This document shows, in pieces, positions 1 to 27,102 of a stretch of DNA of 64,000 nt. The position numbers and the translations under genes were made by a program. Below the pieces are notes generated by a model. The model worked only from the letters and a program-made list of their open reading frames with translations, was not told the origin of the DNA and made no database searches. How positions within the stretch are numbered: position 1 is the first letter of the stretch; every line of letters starts with the position of its first letter. The stretch comes from Leptospira alstonii serovar Sichuan str. 79601 (GTDB lineage: Bacteria > Spirochaetota > Leptospiria > Leptospirales > Leptospiraceae), in NCBI RefSeq assembly GCF_000347175.1, contig NZ_ANIK01000003.1, positions 211,501-275,500 of the forward strand, in the 5' to 3' direction.

Positions 1-1
1 G

Positions 2-766
<765 letters not shown>

Positions 767-774
767 TCAGGTTT

Positions 775-1818
775 ATGTTTCACTTTAAAACGATGCCGTT
801 TATTTTAGCGGTATTTATTGTACTCGGTTCGTCTTGTAAAACCCCTCCTCCGAAAAATCCGTGGATCGTTTCTCCTCTTGAGGAAAATGAAAAACTATTT
901 TTAGCTCCTTTGAAAACCGACGAATTCGATTCCAAGGATTTGGGAGGCAGACATTATCCCGCATCGAACGAACTCCGGATCGATCTTTTCAGACCTTATA
1001 TCGAAAATTTGGAAGGCGGTTATCTCGGGGCCGGAACCGATCAGAACTTTACTTTCATCGCTTGGGCAAAGAGTAAATACGCATGGTTGATGGATTTCGA
1101 TTATACGATTTGTTTGATCAATCGGATTCATCTTTTATTCTTTAAACTTGCTCCCGATCCGGAATCGTACCGAGAACTTTGGTCCCGAAAAAATAAACAA
1201 TCCTCCTTTGAACTTCTAAAAAAGGAATGGGCAAACGATCCGGAATGGTCCTTGATTCGAGAGGCCTGGGAGGTTGCGCATCGAGGTAAATCGGATATTC
1301 CTCAAAGATGGAACGAACTGGATCGAACTTCTCAGAGATTCGGTCTTAAGACTTTCATTCATTCCAAGGAAGAATACGATTACGTTCGTAATATGGTTCT
1401 TCAAGGAAGAATTCAGATTTTAAAAGGGGATATCAACGCCGAAAAAAGCATGAGGTCCGTCGGAGAAAGAGCCGCAAGGTTGAACGTTCCGATCCGAGTC
1501 GTATACCTTTCCAACATCGAGGATTATTTTTCCTACACTCCCGGTTTTCGAGACAACTTACTGAGTCTGCCTACGGATGAAAAAGGAATCGTTTTGAGAA
1601 CGATGCAGAACGGAACCAAGGAGGAATACGGATCTCCGGACGGAGAAAAAATTCCGGTGGATTATCCTTTGCATTATAACGTTCAATCTCTGGAGAACTT
1701 ACAGGATTGGATTTTGTTACCGGGACATCTTCATAAAGGAATTTTAATGCAATTTAGAACTCCTCTTCAAAAAGGATTTTCTATGATCAAAAGTCGACCC
1801 GTAGAAGCTTTGAAATGA
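775..1818 (+). CDS. Putative lipoprotein of unknown function
   Basis: 347 residues with a hydrophobic N-terminus ending in LGSSC (Cys 21), a plausible spirochaetal lipobox, so it is probably a membrane-anchored lipoprotein. The mature part contains the stretches '[12 protein letters not shown]' and '[11 protein letters not shown]' followed by '[19 protein letters not shown]'. These look conserved and resemble a group of uncharacterised Leptospira/proteobacterial proteins with a methyltransferase-like look, but I cannot assign a reaction. An alternative start at 793 (MPFILAV) would also leave an intact signal peptide. The stop overlaps the next start by 4 bp (ATGA), which suggests translational coupling with the metallo-beta-lactamase-fold lipoprotein gene that follows. 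Confidence 0.7.
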   Translation: MFHFKTMPFILAVFIVLGSSCKTPPPKNPWIVSPLEENEKLFLAPLKTDEFDSKDLGGRHYPASNELRIDLFRPYIENLEGGYLGAGTDQNFTFIAWAKSKYAWLMDFDYTICLINRIHLLFFKLAPDPESYRELWSRKNKQSSFELLKKEWANDPEWSLIREAWEVAHRGKSDIPQRWNELDRTSQRFGLKTFIHSKEEYDYVRNMVLQGRIQILKGDINAEKSMRSVGERAARLNVPIRVVYLSNIEDYFSYTPGFRDNLLSLPTDEKGIVLRTMQNGTKEEYGSPDGEKIPVDYPLHYNVQSLENLQDWILLPGHLHKGILMQFRTPLQKGFSMIKSRPVEALK

Positions 1819-2702
1819 AAACCACTTGGTTCGTATTGTTTGTGGTTCTCGGTTTTCTCTTGAACTGCACTTCGAATCAACAAAGCGGCAATGATGCCGT
1901 TTTCAAAAATCAAAATGTAAATTCTCCAGTGGCGGATGTTGCAAAAAATTGTAAGTCAAACTTCGGGCTTTACGCGTTCACCTACGGAAGAAGTTTATAC
2001 CCGGATCGTTTTTTAAACGTCGAAGAAAATAAGGGAAGTCGTGAGATCGTCTATCTCTTCTATCTGATTCGAATTTCCGGAAGAAACATTCTCCTGGATA
2101 CGGGTTTCTTAAACGAACTTTACAAAAAAAAATTCGATTTTTTAAGCTTTGAAAGACCCGATCATCTTTTGAAAAAATGCGGAATCGATCCGAAAGAAAT
2201 CACGGACGTCGTACTCACTCACTTTCATTTCGATCATGCGGGAGGAATTTTTCTTTTTCCTTCCGCGACCTTACACGTTCAAAATCACGATTTGGATCTT
2301 TTAAAAAAACAGTCTTATTTTCCAAATCAATCTTCTTACTTGAGCGCTTTGAATCAAACGAATCGACTTCATTCTTTCGACGGACCTTATTCCCTTTTAC
2401 CCGGTTTGCAAATCTTATTTACGGGCGGTCACACTCCGGGTTCCCAAGCTTTGGAGTGGATTGTTTCTTCAGGGAAACAGTTTTTATTCACGGGTGACGA
2501 GTGTTACTTTATCGAAGAATGTAAAAATGGAATCGGTCTTCCCAAAGAAGCCGCGTTTTCTTTAAAACGAAATCGCGATTTTATGGAATACGTCCGGATC
2601 TTAAGCGATAAAGGAACGAAAATTTTCACGTTTCATGATCCTTCCGTTTTGCGGGAAGGGGAAGAAATCGTTCCGGGAGTTTTTCTTCTCGATTCCTTCT
2701 AA
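1815..2702 (+). CDS. Metallo-beta-lactamase-fold lipoprotein (AHL-lactonase-like)
   Basis: 295 residues. The signal peptide ends in LLNC (Cys 18), giving a probable lipoprotein. The metal-binding signature THFHFDH lies at residues 135-141 (H136, H138, D140, H141). It is followed by 'GGHTPGS' near residue 211 (third His) and 'FTGDE' (bridging Asp), the full ligand set of the metallo-beta-lactamase superfamily. The 'N-x-LLDTG' strand before the motif and the overall length fit the N-acyl-homoserine-lactonase-like branch, but the natural substrate cannot be read from sequence. The gene overlaps the preceding lipoprotein gene by 4 bp and is probably the last gene of that operon. Confidence 0.85.
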   Translation: MKTTWFVLFVVLGFLLNCTSNQQSGNDAVFKNQNVNSPVADVAKNCKSNFGLYAFTYGRSLYPDRFLNVEENKGSREIVYLFYLIRISGRNILLDTGFLNELYKKKFDFLSFERPDHLLKKCGIDPKEITDVVLTHFHFDHAGGIFLFPSATLHVQNHDLDLLKKQSYFPNQSSYLSALNQTNRLHSFDGPYSLLPGLQILFTGGHTPGSQALEWIVSSGKQFLFTGDECYFIEECKNGIGLPKEAAFSLKRNRDFMEYVRILSDKGTKIFTFHDPSVLREGEEIVPGVFLLDSF

Positions 2703-2894
2703 AAAAAATGAAGGCGTTTGTTTGTGCTTCGATTTTAAGATTGTTGTAAAACTCAACTTTCTCTCTCTACAAAAAGAATCGAAGTAGTTCCCCCTCAAAC
2801 GTATCGTTTGAATTATCTCATTTCGATTTGAATTTGATTACCGGTCGTTTTGGAAATTTGTTTCAATCGGTTCTATTCGTAAGACGAAGAAATC

Positions 2895-2930
2895 AAAAAG
2901 CCCGAAGTATAAGACCCGGGCTTTTCCTTT
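2895..2930 (-). terminator. Rho-independent terminator (works for the minus-strand acyl-CoA ligase)
   Basis: Perfect 9-bp stem AAAAGCCCG (2896-2904) with CGGGCTTTT (2917-2925) and a 12-nt loop. On the minus strand the stem is followed by a T tract just after the acyl-CoA ligase stop. On the plus strand there is also a T-rich tail, so it may serve both converging transcripts. Confidence 0.8.
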
Positions 2931-2953
2931 TACGACAAAAACGAATTTTAAAT

Positions 2954-5008
<2,055 letters not shown>

Positions 5009-5140
5009 CAATTCCTCTTGTGTGGGTTTTTACCGAAATGATTTCGGTAGATTAAAGGCTGAATTAAGCTAAGAGAAAAATGGAGAGAGTCAATCAAATT
5101 TTAGAGAACGGTTCGGGAGAGTGCGGCGCAAAAAGAGAAT

Positions 5141-5166
5141 CCGTCTATCTTTAAAAAGATAGACGG
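5141..5166 (-). terminator. Terminator hairpin of the Lys-rich secreted protein gene
   Basis: Perfect 11-bp stem CCGTCTATCTT (5141-5151) with AAGATAGACGG (5156-5166) and a 4-nt loop. It lies 10 bp after the stop codon of the minus-strand gene and is followed on that strand by ATTCTCTTTTTG. Confidence 0.75.
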
Positions 5167-5175
5167 AGGAAGATA

Positions 5176-5507
<332 letters not shown>

Positions 5508-5535
5508 CCCTAAGCAAAAATGTAAATACGTTTTT

Positions 5536-6195
<660 letters not shown>

Positions 6196-6228
6196 TGTGT
6201 GTTTCCCATTCTACAACTTTACGTATCT

Positions 6229-6795
<567 letters not shown>

Positions 6796-6830
6796 GCTTA
6801 AAAGTTTAGGATCCCATTTGATTTTCGCAA

Positions 6831-8618
<1,788 letters not shown>

Positions 8619-8649
8619 TTTAAAACGAATTTAATTTGGATTAATCATT

Positions 8650-10824
<2,175 letters not shown>

Positions 10825-10855
10825 AGAATTTTTCGGTTTACGATCGGCGTAGAGT

Positions 10856-12388
10856 TTAAACTTCCAGAGCCTTTTTGTATTCTTGGATCAAAAGATCCGT
10901 GTCTTCGATACCGACGGAGATTCGGATCAAGTTCGGATCCAACCCGTTTTCCTTTAAGAATTTTCTACCTTCTTCTTCGGTCACCAATTCGTAGTGGGCC
11001 AAATATACGTAGAGCATGTTGAGAGTGAACTCGGTTCCGAAACTCGGTCCTTTGAGTAAGGCAAGTCGATCATAAAACTTTTCTAATGGAATTGAAAGTT
11101 CGATCGATAGAACTCCGGATTGAATCCCGGGAATTCTTGCGATCTTTTCGAAATTTTTAGAGGAATCCGCGGAGCCCGTCCAGAATACGTTTCTAATTCC
11201 GGGTTGCTGCGAAAAAAATGCAGCTAGTTTTTTTACGTTCTCACTGATCTTGAGAACCCTTTCCTCGAATCCTTGGATTTCGTAGGCGAGTCTTTCGCAA
11301 TCCCTTAAATATGGTTCTTCGATCCATTCTTTGCACAGAGGAAGAATTTCGGAAAACCAACGCGAACTCTTGTTTAAAACGATCGCCCCCATCATGAGAT
11401 CACCGTTTCCACAAGCGAACTTGGTCAGACTTTCCACGACTACGTCCACGTAAGGAAGAATGTTGATCACCGCCGAACCAGCGACGGAAATATCAGCGAT
11501 CAACGGGATTTGGTATAGATCCACGATGGATTTTAGTCTTTCATAATCCGGAACTAAAAGGAGAGGGTTGGTCGGGCATTCCGTGATGATTCCGGCGACT
11601 TGTCCCGAATTTCGTTTAAGAAATTGTTCCAGATCTTCAAGATCCGTCGCGTTATGGATCACGTAAGAATCTTTAGTATATTTTTCTAAAATTCTAATAT
11701 TGTCCACGTAAAGCCAACCGAGACGAATCCAAATTGTTTTTCCTTTTTTTCTCTGAATCCCATCCAAGGATTCAAAGGCGGAATAAACTCCGTTCATTCC
11801 CGAAACACAAAGAAGAATTTCCGGATTTAGATTCCCGTAAAAGGAAGATAACGTAGAAATAATTTTCCGATTCGGATTTTCTTTTTCGACCTTCTCCCTG
11901 AAAATTTCCTGTAAGATTCCTTTTTTTAAAAGGAAGTCCTCGGCCATTCTCGAAGATGCAAGGCATCCCGTGTGTTGAATGAAGGAAAGAATTTCTTTTT
12001 CCAAATCTTTCAGATTGGGGATGACTAACGTTATGATCCCTTCGTCCTCTATGATTTCGTATTTTTGAATGGAGAATTTTTCTACGATCGTGTTCGCAGC
12101 TTTTTTGGAAGAAACGATGAACTGAGGCGTGCTGATTTTTTTGACTTCGCGATTATAGTCTAAAATTCTCGCGATGTAGGAATGGGCCACAAATCTCGGA
12201 TAACCCGATTTCAGTCTGGAAAGGGTTTCGGTTCTTTTTTCTTCGTAGCCGATCACGTCCGCTAATTGCGGAAGGCTTACGGAAACCGCGTGAATGTTCT
12301 CGAACGGAATTCTTTCCCCACAAAGCGTTCGGTGGGGTTCGTTGATTTCTTTTAACATCTCTATTGATTCCAGTCGGAAATCGATCAC
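10856..12388 (-). CDS. Cystathionine gamma-synthase-like PLP enzyme with N-terminal extension
   Basis: 510 residues. The C-terminal 370 or so form a fold-type I Cys/Met-metabolism PLP domain: '[15 protein letters not shown]' (phosphate-binding loop), '[14 protein letters not shown]', '[14 protein letters not shown]' (PLP Asp) and '[16 protein letters not shown]' with the Schiff-base Lys. An extension of about 130 residues precedes it, as in fungal cystathionine gamma-synthases. Expected role: joining an activated homoserine with cysteine in methionine biosynthesis; substrate specificity is inferred. The frame opens with GTG at 12388, but an ATG at 12361 (MLKEINEPH) is an equally good start. 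It lies 32 bp after prfA and is probably co-transcribed. Convergent with the sensor kinase gene. Confidence 0.85.
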   Translation of the reverse strand: MIDFRLESIEMLKEINEPHRTLCGERIPFENIHAVSVSLPQLADVIGYEEKRTETLSRLKSGYPRFVAHSYIARILDYNREVKKISTPQFIVSSKKAANTIVEKFSIQKYEIIEDEGIITLVIPNLKDLEKEILSFIQHTGCLASSRMAEDFLLKKGILQEIFREKVEKENPNRKIISTLSSFYGNLNPEILLCVSGMNGVYSAFESLDGIQRKKGKTIWIRLGWLYVDNIRILEKYTKDSYVIHNATDLEDLEQFLKRNSGQVAGIITECPTNPLLLVPDYERLKSIVDLYQIPLIADISVAGSAVINILPYVDVVVESLTKFACGNGDLMMGAIVLNKSSRWFSEILPLCKEWIEEPYLRDCERLAYEIQGFEERVLKISENVKKLAAFFSQQPGIRNVFWTGSADSSKNFEKIARIPGIQSGVLSIELSIPLEKFYDRLALLKGPSFGTEFTLNMLYVYLAHYELVTEEEGRKFLKENGLDPNLIRISVGIEDTDLLIQEYKKALEV

Positions 12389-12420
12389 GGATTTTTCAAC
12401 CCGGATTCGATCTAAATTCC

Positions 12421-13518
<1,098 letters not shown>

Positions 13519-13519
13519 G

Positions 13520-14128
<609 letters not shown>

Positions 14129-14235
14129 GAATAGCCCTGGAAGAAATTTTTTACTATCTTAAAAATGATTACAATGTCGCTTAACGGTCCGATAACGCAA
14201 GATACGGGGTTTTTGAGATAAAATATAACTATATT

Positions 14236-15474
<1,239 letters not shown>

Positions 15475-16524
15475 CTATAAAAACAAGTTCAAGATCAAAG
15501 GTTCTTTAGTGTTCACACGCGGGGTCGGAAAGCCGTATCTTGTTTTGATATAACTTCCTCCGTCATAGTGTTTATCCAAAAAAGAACCAGAGGGAATCAT
15601 TCGAATCGTGGATTCGATATTGGATTTAGTCGCCCATTCGATCAATTGGGTTTCGGAGGAATTTTCATCCATAGCGATCAATCTAGAAACGAAAGTCTTT
15701 TTCACCTTCTCTTGAAACTCGGGATTTTTAAAGTCTTCCAGATAAAAGATTCCGAATCTTGCAAACGGGAATTGATAAATTGCTAAAGATTTATCTTCGG
15801 TTACGTTAGGCGTGTTTGATATTTCCGAGGATTTTAACGCCGCCAAATTTTTCTTCCACATTGTCGTAGGTATTCGAGTTAGAACATTGTCTTTAAAGGA
15901 AATTTGTCTATTCGGGTCGAAGATATAAACGACTTCGCGCCAAACTTCGGGATCGGAACTTTCGGAATCTGACTTATCGATCGGCATTAGAATCGAACCG
16001 GACAAAATATAAACCCCGTAGGTTCTGGAAAGATTGGAAAAAATTCTCAAATAGGTCGCGCTTGCCTCCGCGTAAGGGTCCGATTTTTTTCCCAAATTCG
16101 ATCCGATCACGGATTTAAAAAGAATTTCTAATTTAATAAAATTGAATGCTTCCTCCAATGTAGGCTTTTCAAAAACTTCCCGACGGGAATTTAAAAAATA
16201 CAAAAAACTTCCGGTATGAGAAGGGAAAACGACGAGAGTATTTTTTTTCAAAAGTCCTTTTTGTTTGGCTTGTTTGAGAGGAATTTCGACCGATTTCAGA
16301 AATCTTTCCTCCGAGGAAAAATTTTCCAACCTCCATTCCGGTTGAACTAAGACGACGTTTCCGGCGTTTCGATCGTAACCTTCACTAAGAATCTGATATT
16401 CCTTTTGCGGGAGCTTGTTGTATTGTTCCGATGAAATCTGTTTTCCGGAAAAGATATACGCAATTCCTAAAAAAATCGGTATTAAAACAAAAGAAACGAT
16501 TGCATTTTTCCAAAATGGATTCAT
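15475..16524 (-). CDS. Membrane-anchored nitrilase-fold-like protein, catalytic residues apparently missing
   Basis: 349 residues with one N-terminal transmembrane helix (about 8-26), so the body is probably extracytoplasmic. The strand and helix '[21 protein letters not shown]', '[15 protein letters not shown]', 'YGVYILSGS' and '[12 protein letters not shown]' follow the order of carbon-nitrogen hydrolases. However, the catalytic Glu position reads 'FPSHTG' instead of 'PE', and the catalytic Cys position reads 'IFYLED' instead of 'ICYE'. It therefore looks like a non-catalytic relative, or a family in which the resemblance is only structural. It is 11 bp downstream of the Nudix gene and probably co-transcribed with it. 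Confidence 0.65.
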   Translation of the reverse strand: MNPFWKNAIVSFVLIPIFLGIAYIFSGKQISSEQYNKLPQKEYQILSEGYDRNAGNVVLVQPEWRLENFSSEERFLKSVEIPLKQAKQKGLLKKNTLVVFPSHTGSFLYFLNSRREVFEKPTLEEAFNFIKLEILFKSVIGSNLGKKSDPYAEASATYLRIFSNLSRTYGVYILSGSILMPIDKSDSESSDPEVWREVVYIFDPNRQISFKDNVLTRIPTTMWKKNLAALKSSEISNTPNVTEDKSLAIYQFPFARFGIFYLEDFKNPEFQEKVKKTFVSRLIAMDENSSETQLIEWATKSNIESTIRMIPSGSFLDKHYDGGSYIKTRYGFPTPRVNTKEPLILNLFL

Positions 16525-16535
16525 ATTATTTTTTT

Positions 16536-17037
<502 letters not shown>

Positions 17038-17171
17038 TCGGTCCCCTATTTTACAAGGTTTGGATTGAAGAGACGGAAAGCGAACGTATAAGACAAGAGC
17101 CCGGTTCCGTTTTTAGAACGAGATCCTTAAGTGTGGGTTTTAACATCTCGTTATAAAAACGATCTTATATG

Positions 17172-17814
<643 letters not shown>

Positions 17815-17837
<23 letters not shown>

Positions 17838-18525
17838 AGCGTTTTTGTCCTCCGGGGAAATATCGGGTCAGATAAGATTTTAGAATGATCTTCAATTCGA
17901 TGATCATTCTATCCGAAAATTCCTTATCTTTCTGTTCTCGGATCCAGCGATTTAGAATTGCGTCGGTCACTTCCACGATAATCCTCGATATAATTCTATT
18001 TTCGGCCGGATCCACGTTAAATTGAGAAAGAATCATAGAAACATTCTGCGAGATTTTTAAATTATTTTCACGATCGATTTCGATCAGTTCCGGATCTTGT
18101 TTCATCGAAGACCAAAGAGGCGCAAAGCCGGGTTCCGTGAGATAAAAATTCGCAAAAGAATCGATTACGGAATCGATCAAATTTTCCCAAGATTTTCGGG
18201 AAAGATTCGATTGAAAAATTTCGAAAAGCATCAAATTGATTCTTTCCAAATGTCTTTGCCCAACCGCGTTGAGAACCGCACGTTTGTTGGGAAAATATTG
18301 ATACAAAGATCCGATCGGAATACCGGCTTCGAGCGCAATCATATTCGTAGTGATTGCCTCGGCTCCGTGTTTTTCCAAAAGCTCGGCGACTATATCCAGA
18401 ATTTTTTGGACTCGATCGATGGATCTTTTTTGAGAAGGTTCTTTCCTCGGATTGAGAAGAGACGGATCTTTTCCCGATTCGTTATCGATGATTTTTTTTG
18501 TATTGATCGTTTTCTTGGAAACCAA
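17815..18525 (-). CDS. TetR-family transcriptional regulator
   Basis: 236 residues. The helix-turn-helix is at about residues 38-85 ('[20 protein letters not shown]', '[20 protein letters not shown]', 'PNKRAVLNA'), a textbook TetR DNA-binding domain. The variable C-terminal helical domain would bind a ligand or partner that I cannot predict. The N-terminus has an extra basic tail of about 35 residues ([11 protein letters not shown]). The start is TTG at 18525 behind GGAG. It overlaps the rhomboid gene, a possible regulatory target along with itself. Confidence 0.9.
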
Positions 18526-18710
18526 TTCAAATCTCCGTCCTATGGACGATCCGATTCCATTTATGGATTTGATTGGATAAATTCAAGAAAAGTATTCTAC
18601 CGAAAACGAATAGTTCTCAAGTTTCACTTTGAGCGCTAATTTGAAATTCATATTAAAATTTGAAAAGAAATCATTCGATTCCTGCGTTTTAGCGTCCGCT
18701 ATCTTCGGGC

Positions 18711-18752
18711 GGCTCCATTTCTTGGACAAATCCCAAGAAATGGACCGGGCTC
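18711..18752 (+). repeat. Dispersed hairpin repeat, copy 1
   Basis: Stem TCCATTTCTTGG (18714-18725) with CCAAGAAATGGA (18733-18744) and a 7-nt loop, embedded in GGCTCCAT...ATGGACCGGGCTCT. The same frame occurs at 24332-24373. There is no T tract after it and no gene ends nearby on the plus strand, so it is not an obvious terminator. Confidence 0.75.
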
Positions 18753-18760
18753 TCCGCTAT

Positions 18761-18824
18761 AGTCAATAAATTGAATCATAAAAACGTTATACAAAATATC
18801 TCTTCAATTCCCAATTTATTGACT
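18761..18824. repeat. 13-bp perfect inverted repeat
   Basis: AGTCAATAAATTG (18761-18773) and CAATTTATTGACT (18812-18824) are perfectly complementary and separated by 38 AT-rich bases. It could be a large RNA hairpin or the ends of a tiny degenerate element; there is no adjacent coding start. Confidence 0.6.
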
Positions 18825-19041
18825 CCGCCTCGATCCCTGCCGCGGCCTCATAGGGAAGCGCGGTACTTTAGTTTCCTCCGCGTCGTGTTTGTATGTTTTC
18901 TGACGGATAGATTTTAGAGAGAACCCCGTCTGTCAAAAGACATCGGTTTTTTTAGGATCGGGATGTTCGGGAGTCGTCGGTCAAGTTTAGTGTGACCTCT
19001 TCCGTCAGACGTTGATCTTATAGAATTGTTACGGGAAACTT

Positions 19042-19144
19042 AGATTTCAATTTTTATATCTTTTTGAAATCTACTCCTTTGCTTTCGAGAACCGTATTCA
19101 GCGGAGAGAAAAATGCGCTTGAACTCGAATCAGGCAAAGGAGTA
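19042..19144 (+). promoter_or_regulatory. Structured 5' leader that sequesters the ribosome-binding site
   Basis: Two successive hairpins precede the coiled-coil gene. The first has a perfect 9-bp stem (AGATTTCAA 19042-19050 with TTGAAATCT 19064-19072). The second pairs TACTCCTTTGC (19072-19082) with GCAAAGGAGTA (19134-19144), 11 bp without mismatch. An inner TTCGAG/CTCGAA stem (19084-19089 with 19124-19129) extends it. The right arm contains the Shine-Dalgarno AAAGGAG (19136-19142), 6 bp before the ATG at 19149, so folding should block translation. No known riboswitch is recognised; a thermometer or other translational switch is inferred. Confidence 0.6.
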
Positions 19145-19148
19145 AATA

Positions 19149-20042
19149 ATGTTGATGGACTTAATCTATAAAATCCCGAACAGAATGGAAGAGCTGTTAG
19201 GTCCGGAAGGAAAGGATCAATTTTTACTTTTCTTAAACGAAGCTTTTACGGTTTCAAAAAACTCGATTTTGGAAACAACTTTTCAACAATTTGAAAAGCT
19301 ACTAAAATCCGAGATTTCACGATTACATTCCGCAATTGAAGCGGTTAAAATTGCCTTCTCAGGAGAAATAGAAAAACTTCGCTATGAGATGGATATTAAA
19401 ATCGTAAATATTCGCGGAGAAATTTCGGAGTTTCGTGCGGAAATGAAAACCGGCTTCAGCGAACTCAATTCTAAGATTCTCAGAGTACAATTCGGATCTG
19501 AAACGGAAGCCGCCAAGATGAGAAAGGAACTGGGCGATGTTCGTACGGAGTTGAAGATCGAGATTTCCAGTGTTCGCACGGAATTAAAAACGGAAGTCGC
19601 GGAACTCAAAACTGAGGTCTTTGATCTTCGGGCGGAATTAAAAACGGAGATCGCTGATCTTAAGACAGAACTCAAAACCGAAGTCGCCGGTCTTCAGACG
19701 GAACTTAAAACTGAGATTGTCGATCTTAGGACAGAATTAAAAACAGATATCGCTGATCTTAGAACAGGAATTTCAAATGTGAGAAAAGAAATCTCGGAAG
19801 TTCGAACTAAATTGCAAGAAGACATCGTGACACTCAGGATGGAATTAAAAACAGATATCGCTGATCTTCGTACGGAGTTGAAAACAGACATTGCGGGTCT
19901 TAGAGCGGAAACAAAATCCGACCTTCTCGAATTGCAAAAGTCCATCGTGGATATTCATAAGACCATTGCCATTCAAACTCGTTGGATCTTAGGTGGAATG
20001 TTAGGAATCGCGACTTTATCTGCAGCAATCGGAAAAATCATA

Positions 20043-20048
<6 letters not shown>
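19149..20048 (+). CDS. Coiled-coil protein with hendecad repeats and C-terminal membrane anchor
   Basis: 299 residues. After a globular or helical N-terminus (1-80), residues 132-266 consist of 11-residue units of the type RTELKTEIADL interspersed with 7-residue units such as KTEVFDL and RKEISEV, a mixed hendecad/heptad pattern that predicts a long, slightly right-handed coiled coil. Residues 279-297 form one transmembrane helix followed by only two residues. The layout resembles the DUF1640/CCDC90-like coiled-coil membrane proteins. The DNA of the repeats is also partly repetitive (19542-19946). A strong Shine-Dalgarno (AAAGGAG) lies in a hairpin. The stop codon lies inside a duplicated segment of the tRNA-Leu 3' end. 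Confidence 0.85.
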
Positions 20049-20318
<270 letters not shown>

Positions 20319-20406
20319 CGGTGGAATGCAGCAAGAAACTGCTCTTACTATTTCGGTAGGTTTCGGTTTTCCGTCATCCATTATTTTGGAATTCATTGAC
20401 ACGAGG

Positions 20407-22367
<1,961 letters not shown>

Positions 22368-22456
22368 GGAAACCGACAAGAGAATTGGATTTTTCTTTTC
22401 ATTTCGAAAGGAACTTTACATAAAGGTAAATCGATCTCAAAGGATCGGGGATATTC

Positions 22457-23677
<1,221 letters not shown>

Positions 23678-23693
23678 ACCCTTATCGTCGAAG

Positions 23694-24218
<525 letters not shown>

Positions 24219-24742
24219 AAAATTATGAAATTCTAAACTACTGCCCATTAGACTCTCGCAAAAAACGCTTTCAATAGGTCTTATTTCAAAAACCTTTTTA
24301 ACTTACGGGTCGGTTAAGAACGGATCGGGGCGGCTCCATCTCTTGGGCTTTGCCCAAGGATGGACCGGGCTCTTCGTTTCAATCTGCAAAGCAACATGAA
24401 ATAAGACCGTCGCAATTAAAATTATATTGAGTGCATGTTGCATTGCAGTATTTTCACTTCGATCCCTTCCGCGTTCTCTTCGAAGTTTTCATCTTATTGT
24501 GTTTTACGAGAGATGTTTTGTATCTTTTCTTTTGCGCGACCGTGTCCACTAATTCGGGTAATAAGGTTCGGATGTCGGGGTTGACGGAAACTCACTTCTT
24601 TCATTTCGATATTTGGATAAGCGTAAAACGCACTTCTAAAGCATTCTATAATATAGATTTTCAAAAAATGCGGGTTTTTTAGAGGTTCCCTTTATAAAAA
24701 TAGAATTTTCATTTTCTCAGGCATTCCGTACTTTGTTTTACT
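24219..24742. other. 524-bp intergenic region
   Basis: No convincing gene. Contains an 8-bp AT-rich hairpin at the end of the zinc-ribbon gene (GTTTAGAA/TTCTAAAC near 24214-24239) and the second copy of the GGCTCCAT...ATGGACCGGGCTCT hairpin. An 83-codon frame here has no ribosome-binding site and a composition unlike the neighbouring genes. Confidence 0.6.
24332..24373 (+). repeat. Dispersed hairpin repeat, copy 2
   Basis: TCCATCTCTTGGGC (24335-24348) pairs with GCCCAAGGATGGA (24352-24364) around a 3-nt loop with one bulged T. The flanks GGC before and CCGGGCTCT after are the same as in the copy at 18711-18752, while the loop and inner stem differ with compensating changes. Confidence 0.75.
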
Positions 24743-26560
<1,818 letters not shown>

Positions 26561-27102
26561 ATTTTACTTTTGTTAAAACCTTTTACGAAACCGACTTTAT
26601 GGTATATGAATTTAAAACATTCACGAAAAAGTTTTCTCTTTGGTCGTTCGGAATAATCGAGGCATTGAAAAATAAACGATTATTTCGTTTAACGGTCAAT
26701 AGGTATAAACTTTAAGGTTTTGAGTTTGTAATGAAAATGAATTCAACCTTATGACGTTCGTTTTGACACAGACTCTGATATGTTGCACCCAAGCGCAACA
26801 CTTGAGTTTCTTATTCGCCCAATCTTTATTACATCGAATTCAAATTAAGAGCTTGTCCCAAAACCTCGAAGGAAATTTGCAGGAGTTCCCACATTTCAAG
26901 TGGCGAGGGTTTAGTGGATAGGGTTTAGGTGGGGGATCGTTCTTTCTTCTGAGTGTGTGAGTTCCCACAGATTACGTCTCTTAGGTGCGGTGTAAAGTCT
27001 TAACAACTCGCTACTAATCACTCGAAGTGTGAGTTCCCACATTTTCGGGTTTTGGACAAGCTCTAAATAAAAATACAATCTTATTAAATTGAAAACAAAG
27101 TT
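26561..27102. other. 542-bp intergenic region carrying a MITE-like element
   Basis: No gene seen. About 40% of it is the inverted-repeat element at 26848-27064; the rest is AT-rich sequence without recognisable signals. Confidence 0.6.
26848..27064 (+). mobile_element. MITE-like element, copy A (217 bp)
   Basis: Left end AGAGCTTGTCCCAAAACC and right end GGTTTTGGACAAGCTCT are terminal inverted repeats (one base missing on the right). The element contains three 'GAGTTCCCACA' units and has no coding capacity. TAA flanks both ends when the element is read from GAGCTTG to CAAGCTC, a possible 3-bp target duplication. Copy B with the same ends, in reverse orientation, is at 63215-63358. Confidence 0.7.

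Larger units (their letters stand above)
18526..19148. other. 623-bp intergenic region with several inverted repeats
   Basis: No gene seen. It holds a 12-bp hairpin (18714-18744) shared with another intergenic site, a 13-bp inverted repeat (18761-18773 with 18812-18824), GC-rich sequence up to about 18870, and the structured leader of the coiled-coil gene (19042-19144). The first part could encode a structured RNA, but no known family is recognised. Confidence 0.6.

Noticed and set aside
24431..24682. 83-codon plus-strand frame in the intergenic region
   Set aside because: No ribosome-binding site, composition rich in Phe/Cys/Leu unlike neighbours, no motif, and it follows a hairpin repeat directly.
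26848..27064. CRISPR array
   Set aside because: The repeated GAGTTCCCACA units are irregularly spaced, too short and not identical; the ends are inverted repeats.
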